Position numbers and translations under genes: made by a program. The notes under the pieces are model-generated. The model was not told the DNA's origin and did no database searches. It was given only the letters and a program-made list of their open reading frames with translations. From Cohnella silvisoli (GTDB taxonomy: Bacteria; Bacillota; Bacilli; Paenibacillales; Paenibacillaceae): a stretch of DNA of 64,000 nucleotides. How positions within the stretch are numbered: the stretch's first letter is position 1; every line of letters begins with the position of its first letter. The DNA is taken from contig NZ_JAIOAP010000015.1 in assembly GCF_021190915.1 (NCBI RefSeq), forward strand, positions 62,001 through 126,000, read 5' to 3'. Positions 51,170 to 57,760 of this stretch are shown here, one piece after another.

Positions 51170-51523
51170 TTGGATCCCAGAACTAATTATTCAAGAAGAG
51201 CCATGCTGTCCTTAAAATTTTCCGAGTTTGAGATGCCTCCCATGCAGGATTTATTGATCATTGGAAAAAGAGCTCCGATCGGTCCGGAAGCGGTACGCCG
51301 AATGGCAGAAGCATTGTCCCCGGAACAATTTTCCATCATCAAAATAGAGCATCCCAAAATCGAAGCCGTCTTGGTCCGCAATTCATTGCTGCAAATGCTG
51401 GACGAGAACGTGCTGTTAGGCATTATCATGGAGGAAACGGAGAACATGATCAGTGACTCCATGGTAATCCGTTCGGAATTAAAAGTCGAAGTTTCGGTAC
51501 ACCGTGAGGTGGATATGTCTTGA
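51170..51523 (+). CDS. Unknown protein in c-di-GMP operon
   Basis: 117 residues from TTG at 51170, 8 nt after GGGAG. Soluble, mixed alpha/beta, no membrane segment and no motif I recognise. Visible blocks: FEMPPMQDLLIIGKRAPIGP, a helix RRMAEALSPEQFSIIKI, then EHPKIEAVLVRNSLLQML and a charged C-terminal strand SELKVEVSVHREVD. It overlaps the GGDEF gene by 4 bp (TTGA), so its product is made with that protein and may bind or adjust it. Confidence 0.65.
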   Translation: MDPRTNYSRRAMLSLKFSEFEMPPMQDLLIIGKRAPIGPEAVRRMAEALSPEQFSIIKIEHPKIEAVLVRNSLLQMLDENVLLGIIMEETENMISDSMVIRSELKVEVSVHREVDMS

Positions 51524-52314
51524 AAGTAGCCGATGTCATGACCGTGCCTGTACATACTGTATCTTCTGGTAAAAGCGTTTGGCATGCCTCGAGAGTAATG
51601 GCAGATCTCCGCATCGGATCGCTGGTGGTGATGGATGCCGGCCAGGTTACCGGCATCATTACTTCTCGGGATGTGCGTGCGGCTCACCCTAACCGGATCG
51701 TGGCCGATGCGATGACGCCGGATCCTGTCAGCGTGCCGATGCATGCTTTTCTATGGGATGCTCTACGTACCATGGAACAAGAAGTCATCGAACGACTCAT
51801 AGTCGTTCAAGACGATCAGATTGCAGGCATCGTGACTCGGGAATCGCTAGTTACTAAACTAGCGGAATGGAATGACTCGATGACAAAGATGTACCGTTCT
51901 CCTTACATTCATGCCATAGGGGAAGAATTATTGGCTCGCGGAGAGCCTTTCCAGCTTTTGTTTGTCGATTTGAACCGCTTCGGCGAAGTGAACAAACAAT
52001 TCGGCCATCCGGTCGGGGACGATATGATTCGAGGGTTTGCCGACAAGCTTAGATCGCTTTTCGGACCTGAGGATTTTATTTGCCGTTACGCCGGTGACGA
52101 ATTTACCGTCATTACGATGAAGTCGGATTCAACCGTCCGACAATTAATCGAGGAATTATCCGATCAATTGATTATCGGAAAGGTCAGCATTTCGGCTGAC
52201 GTGGGATGGGTAAACGAGAGGAACGAGCCTGAATTTTTTCAATTGCCTTTACGCGAACTCATATCCAGAGCCAGTTTATTATCTACGAAAGCAAAGCTTT
52301 CTATTGGTAGGTAA
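51520..52314 (+). CDS. CBS-pair plus GGDEF domain protein (diguanylate cyclase)
   Basis: 264 residues from TTG at 51520, overlapping the previous stop. Two CBS motifs form a Bateman module at about 1-115 (VADVMTVPVHTV; GIITSRDVRAA; VADAMTPDPVSV; GIVTRESLV), which usually binds adenine nucleotides. A GGDEF domain follows at about 130-264, with LLFVDLNRFGEVN for metal/substrate and RYAGDEF as active-site loop; the first Gly is Ala, a change found in many active cyclases. Together with the EAL gene it gives one operon both synthesis and breakdown of c-di-GMP, with the cyclase possibly tuned by energy charge. Confidence 0.85.
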   Translation: MKVADVMTVPVHTVSSGKSVWHASRVMADLRIGSLVVMDAGQVTGIITSRDVRAAHPNRIVADAMTPDPVSVPMHAFLWDALRTMEQEVIERLIVVQDDQIAGIVTRESLVTKLAEWNDSMTKMYRSPYIHAIGEELLARGEPFQLLFVDLNRFGEVNKQFGHPVGDDMIRGFADKLRSLFGPEDFICRYAGDEFTVITMKSDSTVRQLIEELSDQLIIGKVSISADVGWVNERNEPEFFQLPLRELISRASLLSTKAKLSIGR

Positions 52315-52368
52315 TAGTGGAGACGGTCATTTAGATCATTAGTGATGATAATCATCCTATTGAAAAAA

Positions 52369-52389
52369 GCGTGAATATCGTAATATACG
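52369..52389. repeat. Degraded half attC-like site, left end of array
   Basis: GCGTGAATAT then CGTAATATACGAAGC aligns without gaps with the right half of the full sites (GCGTGAATAT then GGTGTTAGGTGAAGC). The core GTTRRRY is changed to AATATAC. The bases after it (TATACGAAGCAT) are nearly complementary to those before the next site at 53028, so it bounds the toxin-antitoxin module. Confidence 0.55.
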
Positions 52390-52432
52390 AAGCATACTTG
52401 AACTAGCTCACAAAGCTCTTTCAAAAACGAAA

Positions 52433-52462
52433 GACATCATGATTATCAAACGTCATGATGTC
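52433..52462 (-). terminator. Terminator overlapping the toxin stop codon
   Basis: GACATCATGA (52433-52442) pairs with TCATGATGTC (52453-52462); on the minus strand it is followed by TTTCGTTTTTG. It includes the last bases of the toxin gene. Confidence 0.7.
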
Positions 52463-52757
52463 ATTTAAATTCTTGTCTTATGAGTCTTCTAGATTGGTGT
52501 AAAAACGTTACTAGCTCTATGTTTGCATTTGTTATTCTATATACGATTCGATAGCTTTTATAGATTTTTTCTCTTATTTGGTCTTTTTTTAATTCAGGTA
52601 CTGATCTCCCCTTGTAAGGAAAGTTTGTGATCCCTATGGCTTCGAAGATCAGTTCATTAACAAATTCACTTGCAGCTTCAACTGAATCTTGTTTAATGTA
52701 TTCGTAAATTATTTCAAGGTCCTTAAGAGACCTTGGGGACCATATTAATTCAGCCAT
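52461..52757 (-). CDS. RelE/ParE-family toxin
   Basis: 98 residues. Family pattern: ELIWSPRSLKDLEIIYEYI at the start, the central helix VEAASEFVNELIFEAI, GRSVPEL, and the final strands YRIVYRITNANIELVTFLHQSRRL. ParE members poison gyrase, RelE members cut mRNA; the missing RelE-type basic/His catalytic set at the end leans to ParE. It overlaps the antitoxin gene by 13 bp, a normal toxin-antitoxin layout. Such pairs are common in cassette arrays, where they are thought to stabilise the array. Confidence 0.8.
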   Translation of the reverse strand: MAELIWSPRSLKDLEIIYEYIKQDSVEAASEFVNELIFEAIGITNFPYKGRSVPELKKDQIREKIYKSYRIVYRITNANIELVTFLHQSRRLIRQEFK

Positions 52758-52927
52758 GTTTTTATTTTATCCATTGCCTCTCCATGGGTTAGTCCTTTAC
52801 CAGCATCAAGTTCATTGATGCCCTCATCAATCTTAGCTCGTGCATATAATTTATATAATATATCTTCAACCGTAGCATTATCAGGAAGATCCTGAATCAG
52901 TTTTATCACTTCATCTTTTACACTCAT
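52745..52927 (-). CDS. Antitoxin of the RelE/ParE pair
   Basis: 60 residues, ATG at 52927 behind AGAGGTGATC. Helical and acidic: DEVIKLIQDLPDNATVEDIL, then KLYARAKIDEGINELDAGKG and a C-terminal amphipathic helix HGEAMDKIKTWLN that would wrap the toxin. TATAAT lies at 52978-52973 on the minus strand, so this module seems to carry its own promoter, unlike most of the other modules. Confidence 0.75.
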   Translation of the reverse strand: MSVKDEVIKLIQDLPDNATVEDILYKLYARAKIDEGINELDAGKGLTHGEAMDKIKTWLN

Positions 52928-53027
52928 TAGAGATCACCTCTTTTGGTCTGAATTATCACTTTATTATAATACACAAATGCTGAAGATGTTAGTTGCTTAT
53001 TGCACTTCTGACTTGACTTCATGTTTC

Positions 53028-53200
53028 GTATAACGTTCTTGTATTGACGACGTCCTTCCCCCTTAGATAGCTCCTATCTAAGGGGGAAGGACGTGTCCGG
53101 CTGAATTTACTTCCTGCTGCTGAGATGCCTCTTCGAATCCGCTTCTAACATCTGCCGGACCGAGGGCCGAATGGCCCGATGCGTGAATATGGTGTTAGGT
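53028..53200. repeat. attC-like site 1
   Basis: 173 bp from inverse core GTATAAC to core GTTAGGT. Central hairpin of 21 perfect base pairs (53050-53070 with 53074-53094) and loop CTC. Then GTCCGGC...GCCGGAC (53095-53101 with the copy before 53161), a GGGCC-GAAT-GGCCC hairpin, and the right L arm CGTGAATA. Belongs to the DinB/TA junction. Confidence 0.75.
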
Positions 53201-53219
53201 GAAGCTCAAATCTTCTTTG

Positions 53220-53747
53220 TTATACCTTCAGTCTCTTCTTAATCATTCTGATCTGACCTCTATGATTGATTTCATCTTCAAAAACGTGGAACCACATAAA
53301 ATAATGATTAGCTTGTTTTTTATACCAGAACTCTTCTTCTTTATATAACCAGTCATCATCAACGGTTTTAAATAATTCATATGTTCGATTTCTGACCTCA
53401 TTTAATTTATCTACATAATAATTCAGATCATTTCCCCGAATCTTTTTCCTTCCTTCTTCACCTAGATCCAAAGCCGCTCCCCAGATCGACATCTCTTCAT
53501 CATTCAAATCCCTTTTTTCAAAAGTTTCCAATTGATAGGCGTATTCTACCGCTGCGAAATGCATCAACAACGCACCAATTGAATTGCTCTCAGAATCTAA
53601 TAAAAAATCCAATTGATTTACAGATAAATTTTTTGTAGATTCTAATGTTGTAAACCTTGCATAATTCATCATCGACAGTAAACGACTAATTTGAGGCGAA
53701 TAACCAGGTATGTCTGAAATGAGATAGATATTATTCATGTTTAACAT
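53220..53747 (-). CDS. DinB/YfiT-like four-helix protein (cassette gene)
   Basis: 175 residues, ATG at 53747 with GGAGG at 6 nt, only about 30 bp from the module end, so no promoter fits within the module. Features of DinB-superfamily metal-dependent transferase-like proteins: YARFTTLESTKNLS, LLMHFAAVEYAYQLE with a metal-type His, and HVFEDEINHRGQIRMI with the late His-x3-Asp/Glu-x2-His pattern. Such proteins act on small thiols or have unknown roles. AT-rich. Confidence 0.7.
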   Translation of the reverse strand: MLNMNNIYLISDIPGYSPQISRLLSMMNYARFTTLESTKNLSVNQLDFLLDSESNSIGALLMHFAAVEYAYQLETFEKRDLNDEEMSIWGAALDLGEEGRKKIRGNDLNYYVDKLNEVRNRTYELFKTVDDDWLYKEEEFWYKKQANHYFMWFHVFEDEINHRGQIRMIKKRLKV

Positions 53748-53778
53748 GTTTTTCCTCCAGGTTGTTTATTTGAATTTC

Positions 53779-53925
53779 ACCTAACGTTCTTGTATTTACG
53801 ACGCCCGACTCCCTTAGATAGCTCTTATCTTAGGGAGTCGGGTGTGTCCGCTGAATCTGCTTCCCTGCCAACTGCTTCTGCGGACCGAGGGCCATCAGGA
53901 CCGATGCGTGAATGCGGTGTTATGT
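53779..53925. repeat. attC-like site 2
   Basis: 147 bp from ACCTAAC to GTTATGT (core with one departure from GTTRRRY). Simple central hairpin CCCGACTCCCT/AGGGAGTCGGG with a TAGATA extension containing one mismatch; then GTCCGC...GCGGAC and right L arm CGTGAATG. Shortest of the set. Confidence 0.7.
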
Positions 53926-53951
53926 GATGTCCCCTTCTTCTTGAAATACCA

Positions 53952-54557
53952 TCAAAGATATTTTCCGTTTCTCTTCAATACTACTAGGTTTCCTTTCATT
54001 CCTTCATGGTTATAACCGCGACCTGTGACCATTTGTAACGGTAGCACCGATCCTCGATCAAAATATTTGCCAAAGTATCGGTCGACCGATATTTCAGTCA
54101 CGGGAACAAAATGTCCTTCTTCTTTCTCGTCACGACAACCTCTTAGTAGTATCATCCCGCCAGGTTTGAGAGTCCGGGCAATCTCATTGACATATTGATC
54201 CCGGTTTTCTTCAACGATCGAATGAAAGCAGCCACGATCATTGACAAAGTCTATGAATTTATTCTCCACTGGTAAGTTCAAGATATCCCCTTGGCGCCAG
54301 TCAACTTCCACTCCAACCTCCTTTGCACGTTCAGCAGCAATTCTAAGAGCCTCGGTACTTATATCCACCCCAATTACATCCCAACCTTGCTGGGCAAGAA
54401 ATATGGCTTCCCGACCAGCACCGCATCCAGCATCCAAAGCTACCTTCTTCTTCGGGAAGGTCATAGTAGCAATAAAAGCGACCAACTCTTGCGATGGATA
54501 TAAAAGATCCCAGTTTGTAAAGTTTCCATTTATATAATGTTCATCCCAGTTCTTCAT
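53952..54557 (-). CDS. Class I SAM-dependent methyltransferase (cassette gene)
   Basis: 201 residues. SAM-binding motif I VALDAGCGAGREAIFLAQQG (about 38-57), motif II DVIGVDIS, motif III GDILNLPV, and post-core LKPGGMILLRGC. The small-molecule type resembling TehB/thiopurine methyltransferases; N-terminal WDEHYINGNFTNWDLLYPS supports that. Substrate unknown; detoxification or antibiotic modification is possible. About 95 bp separate its start from the module end, enough for a weak own promoter, though none is convincing. Confidence 0.8.
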   Translation of the reverse strand: MKNWDEHYINGNFTNWDLLYPSQELVAFIATMTFPKKKVALDAGCGAGREAIFLAQQGWDVIGVDISTEALRIAAERAKEVGVEVDWRQGDILNLPVENKFIDFVNDRGCFHSIVEENRDQYVNEIARTLKPGGMILLRGCRDEKEEGHFVPVTEISVDRYFGKYFDRGSVLPLQMVTGRGYNHEGMKGNLVVLKRNGKYL

Positions 54558-54652
54558 GTGTCAACCTCATTTTAATATTTATTCTCAATCAATAACTCTT
54601 TTTTATTCTGATCATATTGATATCTTATGATGGTTGGATTTAAGGGGATTTC

Positions 54653-54817
54653 ACATACGTTCTTGTGTTCACGACGCCGAGAGGCTTAAGGTCACGAAGT
54701 GACCGGCTGCACTTGCGCAGTTAGCCTCGCAGGTGTGTCCGCCTGAATCCGCTTACTCGAAAATGCCTCAGGCGGACCGAGGGCCGAATGGCCCGATGCG
54801 TGAACACGGTGTTAGGT
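54653..54817. repeat. attC-like site 3
   Basis: 165 bp. The inverse core has lost one base (ACATA-C instead of ACATAAC); right core GTTAGGT is intact. L arms are GTGTTCACG/CGTGAACAC, a compensatory change from TATTCACG/CGTGAATA elsewhere. The central arm is branched: GAGGCT...AGCCTC encloses GGTCAC-GAA-GTGACC and CTGC-ACTTG-CGCAG hairpins. Confidence 0.7.
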
Positions 54818-54838
54818 GAAGTTACCGACTTCTTCGAA

Positions 54839-55498
54839 TTACTCACGATATAAATTTATAATTCTTTCTGAATTTTCCCTTACATGTTCAAATGAATCAT
54901 TTAATCCCAATTTCAAATACTTTTCTAATTGTGGAGATTTCACTTGATACAGGGCTTCTAATGCAGCGTTTTTTTGGTATTCCATGTTTGAATTCCAAGC
55001 TTCAATTGCTTTTTCTTCTACATATTTAGATTTGATATACGATAAAGCAAGCAATGCTCTTCGTCTTACATATTCAACATGGTCATTAGAGTATTTCAAT
55101 ATTATATCTTCTACTTCAGGATATTCGTCTGCTATCTTGGTAAGGTAATGGGCAAACTGCCATCTTACGCTATCGTCCTGATACATTAAGCCTTCCTTAG
55201 CGAAATAAATTAAACACGCTGGATTTTGACTCAATGTTTCAATCAATACCTCACATTCGTTATCTCGAGCAATTAGAAATAGAATATTATTAATCGTTTT
55301 TTGATCCCATACAGTAAAATCAATAGAATGTACTAATCGTTCAAGTAATGTATTTATTAAACCCCATTCAGGATAACATGCTTCCCATTCATAAATTTGT
55401 TTTTGATTCTTTGACCATTGCCAAAACTCATCAATTTGTTCGTCAATCTTGTTTTCTAAACTTTTTGAGGAATCATGTATATATCTATAGTAATCCAA
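54839..55498 (-). CDS. HEAT-repeat protein (cassette gene)
   Basis: 219 residues from TTG at 55498, 8 nt after AAAGGAG and only about 35 bp from the module end. The C-terminal 130 residues show HEAT/armadillo-type helix pairs: SVRWQFAHYLTKIADEYPEV, HVEYVRRRALLALSYIKSKY, YQKNAALEALYQVKSPQLEK, HVRENSERIINLY. These act as protein-binding scaffolds. The N-terminal 85 residues are acidic and Trp-rich (DEFWQWSKNQKQIYEWEACY) with no family recognised. Confidence 0.75.
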   Translation of the reverse strand: MDYYRYIHDSSKSLENKIDEQIDEFWQWSKNQKQIYEWEACYPEWGLINTLLERLVHSIDFTVWDQKTINNILFLIARDNECEVLIETLSQNPACLIYFAKEGLMYQDDSVRWQFAHYLTKIADEYPEVEDIILKYSNDHVEYVRRRALLALSYIKSKYVEEKAIEAWNSNMEYQKNAALEALYQVKSPQLEKYLKLGLNDSFEHVRENSERIINLYRE

Positions 55499-55533
55499 GT
55501 ATCTGTCTCCTTTCTTTGCTCTTCGGTAATTTC

Positions 55534-55722
55534 ACCTAACGTTCTTGTAATCACGACGCCCCACCACCTTAAGCCACGAAGTGGCGGCCGCGATGCGGTT
55601 AGGTGGTGCGGGTGTGTTCGGCTGATTAATCTTCCCTGCTGCTGAAATGCCTCTCCGAATCCACTTCTAACTCCGGCCGGACCGAGGGCCGAATGGCCCG
55701 ATGCGTGAATATGGTGTTAGAC
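55534..55722. repeat. attC-like site 4
   Basis: 189 bp from ACCTAAC to GTTAGAC. Branched central arm: CCACCACCT...AGGTGGTG enclosing GCCAC-GAA-GTGGC and GCCGC-GAT-GCGGT. The right core GTTAGAC differs from the left core and instead matches the left core of the next site (GTCTAAC), as expected if those bases belong to the PLD module. Confidence 0.75.
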
Positions 55723-55755
55723 GCTGTTGCCACTTCTTCGAAATACATAAAAATA

Positions 55756-56373
55756 TTAATTCAATTTAAATTCATGCCCACAGAAAGTACAAATTAATCC
55801 ATAACTCTCAAAATCTACACCTTCAGAGTCCTGACATTTCGGACACATAATACTTCTGAGTTGACCATTATTAGTGTAAAGTTCTTGAGCTACAACCCAC
55901 AAAGCTTCAAACTCACTAATGAATTCATTAATATACTTTTTGTCATTTGTCATTGCTAAACATTCAAAATTGTTATGTATAGCAGCATATGTCCAATTGA
56001 CTGATCCAAAGATGAGCTCATCATCCGACACCATAAATTTATGGTGCATATTTTGATATTTTCCTTTAGCTCTTATTCCAAGGCTTCTAATCTGCAATTC
56101 AGAATCATAATTAGCTTCATTTATTACATCAAAAAGCTGTTTTGAAATTACGATCTCTGTACCTATGTCAATCGGGCGAAGAATATCCGAAGTGTTAATA
56201 AGCAATTGAGTGCTAAAACCGTTAATTTTTCTTGATATCAATGCTTGTGCAATTGTAGGGTGTGTAAAATATGCAACTGCGACTCTAAGAACTCCTCTTG
56301 TTCTATTAATCATTGATACAATTTCATCTAAAGCTTCATTTGGAATTTCAGGTCTAAGAAAGATAAGTTTCAT
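55756..56373 (-). CDS. PLD-family nuclease-like protein with zinc ribbon (cassette gene)
   Basis: 205 residues from ATG at 56373 behind AAGGAG; longer frames run into the palindromic site. One HKD motif is complete: HHKFMVSDDELIFGSVNWT (H-x-K-x4-D-x6-G-S-x-N, about 126-145). Single-HKD proteins of this size act as dimeric nucleases or phosphodiesterases. A C-terminal zinc ribbon follows (CPKC...CTFCG, about 178-203), suggesting nucleic-acid binding. No signal peptide, so a cytoplasmic nuclease, possibly in defence, rather than a secreted phospholipase. Confidence 0.8.
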   Translation of the reverse strand: MKLIFLRPEIPNEALDEIVSMINRTRGVLRVAVAYFTHPTIAQALISRKINGFSTQLLINTSDILRPIDIGTEIVISKQLFDVINEANYDSELQIRSLGIRAKGKYQNMHHKFMVSDDELIFGSVNWTYAAIHNNFECLAMTNDKKYINEFISEFEALWVVAQELYTNNGQLRSIMCPKCQDSEGVDFESYGLICTFCGHEFKLN

Positions 56374-56408
56374 TGGGTTACTCCTTAGATTTTGAATTTG
56401 GCAATTGC

Positions 56409-56601
56409 GTCTAACGTTCTTGTATTCACGACGTCCCACCACCCTAAAGGAGCGAAGCGACTGGCCGCGATGCGGTTGGGTGGTGCGGATGTGTCCGGCT
56501 GAATCGACTTCCCTGCTTCTGCCTATTGCATCCTCGAGTCTTCATCTAACTTCTGCCGGACCGAGGGGCGAATGCCCCGATGCGTGAATATGGTGTTAGG
56601 T
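56409..56601. repeat. attC-like site 5
   Basis: 193 bp from GTCTAAC to GTTAGGT. Branched central arm as in site 4 (CCACCACCC...GGGTGGTG). Its small hairpin is GGGGC-GAAT-GCCCC where the other sites have GGGCC-GAAT-GGCCC: a double change that keeps pairing. Left L arm TATTCACG pairs with right CGTGAATA. Confidence 0.75.
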
Positions 56602-56624
56602 GATGTAGCCGCTTCTTGAAATAC

Positions 56625-57065
56625 TTACAATATCACTAATGGATTTTCCTCATCTTCTTTTATAATTTCATTAATTATTTCGCCAATCATTTCTTGTTTC
56701 TTTACTAAATTGTTTTCTATCCACTTCTTTCCGAATTTTGTAGTGACGTAATCCCCTTGCCTACTGAAAATATTCGTTACTTTAATATTATTTTGTATCC
56801 AACCAACTGCAGCTTTGGGGTCAGAAATTCCATAATAATATAATGGTCTAACAGCAATCTTTAATAGTGATCTTTCCAGGTCTTCTCTAAAAAAAGCGAT
56901 ATGTGCAATGATTGCAACGTACCTTAATGCTGCTGAATTGCAAGAATGGCTTGGAGTATAATTACTTACGGCTGATATTATTTCATCATTTTCAAATTGA
57001 TGAGGTGAAGTAACTACTGTATTTAATACTTCTCTAAGTTTGAGATCAGAAATCTGATTTATCAT
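56625..57065 (-). CDS. Unknown cassette protein
   Basis: 146 residues, ATG at 57065 with GGAGGT at 5 nt, about 45 bp from the module end. No family recognised. N-terminal half helical (ISDLKLREVLNTVVTSPHQF; SAALRYVAIIAHIAFFREDL), then FSRQGDYVTTKFGKKWIENN, which resembles a winged-helix beta hairpin, and an acidic C-terminus. Cytoplasmic. A DNA-binding or immunity-type role cannot be separated. Confidence 0.65.
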   Translation of the reverse strand: MINQISDLKLREVLNTVVTSPHQFENDEIISAVSNYTPSHSCNSAALRYVAIIAHIAFFREDLERSLLKIAVRPLYYYGISDPKAAVGWIQNNIKVTNIFSRQGDYVTTKFGKKWIENNLVKKQEMIGEIINEIIKEDEENPLVIL

Positions 57066-57104
57066 TACTGACCTCCGGTTTTTTCTTTTTTCGCATTTCG
57101 GCTA

Positions 57105-57131
57105 TTTCACATAACGTTCTTGTATTCACGA
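57105..57131. repeat. Half attC-like site, right end of array
   Basis: TTTCACATAACGTTCTTG then TATTCACGA matches the left half of the full sites; homology stops there and no right half follows. Its outer bases are complementary to the start of the same module (TTAGGTGATGTAGCCG versus TTATGTGAAATAGCCG). It marks either a truncated site or the old junction with an attI-like site. Confidence 0.6.
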
Positions 57132-57369
57132 ACTTCATAAATATTCCATATTAGAGTTATTCGCGTAGTGATTAAACTATCCTGCCCCCTAATGTTTTAC
57201 GAAGTATTTATCTTTACTTTACGCGAATTGGATCCCGCGAGAATTAAGATAGTATTCTGCAGTTGAGCTGCTCCAAATTAGCACAATTCTCAGGCACCGG
57301 GGACGATCAACGCATAATTACCCGCTCACCCTCATAGAGATCAACCATAATCTCAGAGGTGGTGAGCAA
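57132..57369. other. Spacer between cassette array and flanking chromosome
   Basis: Non-coding as far as I can see. AT-rich at first, then average composition. It must contain the promoter of the 119-residue gene, but no -35/-10 pair is convincing, and I see no integrase remnant or recognisable attI. Confidence 0.4.
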
Positions 57370-57729
57370 ATGGACGAATACAAGCTGGCTCGTTTCTGCG
57401 AGCTGAAAACTCAGCAGAAGAAACTGGAGGAAGAATTGGAATCCCTTCGTCAAGAGATCATTGCCGCCTATCCTGCGGACGTACAATTTCATCTTCAGGA
57501 TTATACGCTTAAGCTGATCTATCAAGACAAGAAACATTACAACGATCAACTGCTACTTGAAGCAATCCCCGATCCCGAACTGTGGAAAGTATTGCTCAAG
57601 GCAGACCCCTCCAAAATCTCGGCCTTGATCAAAACCCATATTTTATCCGAGAAGCTGTTGGAAGGAACCTATGTCACCACGCGGACTCCCTTTCTCTACG
57701 TGAATCCGAATCCGGTCATCCAGAACTAA
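57370..57729 (+). CDS. Small coiled-coil protein, function unknown
   Basis: 119 residues, ATG at 57370 after AGAGGTGGTGAG. N-terminal coiled coil (ARFCELKTQQKKLEEELESL), then a mixed part (DVQFHLQDYTLKLIYQDKKH) and helices with PDPELWKVLLKADPSKISAL. Similar short 'LKxQQKxLExELxxLRxxI' proteins occur in phage and Gram-positive chromosomes without known role. Stands alone, with a strong terminator after it. Confidence 0.65.
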   Translation: MDEYKLARFCELKTQQKKLEEELESLRQEIIAAYPADVQFHLQDYTLKLIYQDKKHYNDQLLLEAIPDPELWKVLLKADPSKISALIKTHILSEKLLEGTYVTTRTPFLYVNPNPVIQN

Positions 57730-57760
57730 TTCCACCTTCAACGCATAACTAACAAAACAA

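Larger units (their letters stand above)
52369..57131. mobile_element. Integron-type gene-cassette array without integrase (CALIN)
   Basis: Six short modules, all with genes on the minus strand, lie between five related palindromic sites (53028, 53779, 54653, 55534, 56409) and a half site at each end (52369, 57105). The sites have RYYYAAC-type inverse cores and GTTRRRY-type cores (ACCTAAC...GTTAGGT) and an inner L-arm pair TATTCACG/CGTGAATA, the architecture of attC sites. Modules are AT-rich against GC-richer flanks and encode unrelated functions. Each module's two ends are complementary beyond the core. Classical cassettes have the ORF upstream of attC in the same sense, which would make the minus strand the array direction and place the integrase end beyond 57.1 kb; no tyrosine recombinase is seen in the window. 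Alternative: a family of long palindromic repeats mobilised by another system. Confidence 0.75.

Noticed and set aside
53028..56601. Repeats considered as MITEs or REP-type elements inserted between genes
   Set aside because: No target-site duplications were seen, and the complementarity of each module's own ends across two different repeats is not explained by independent insertions. Kept as the alternative in the array entry.
53028..57131. Regularly spaced repeats considered as a CRISPR array
   Set aside because: Repeats are 147-193 bp, internally palindromic and variable, and the intervals are 450-700 bp holding single genes; no short spacers and no cas genes.
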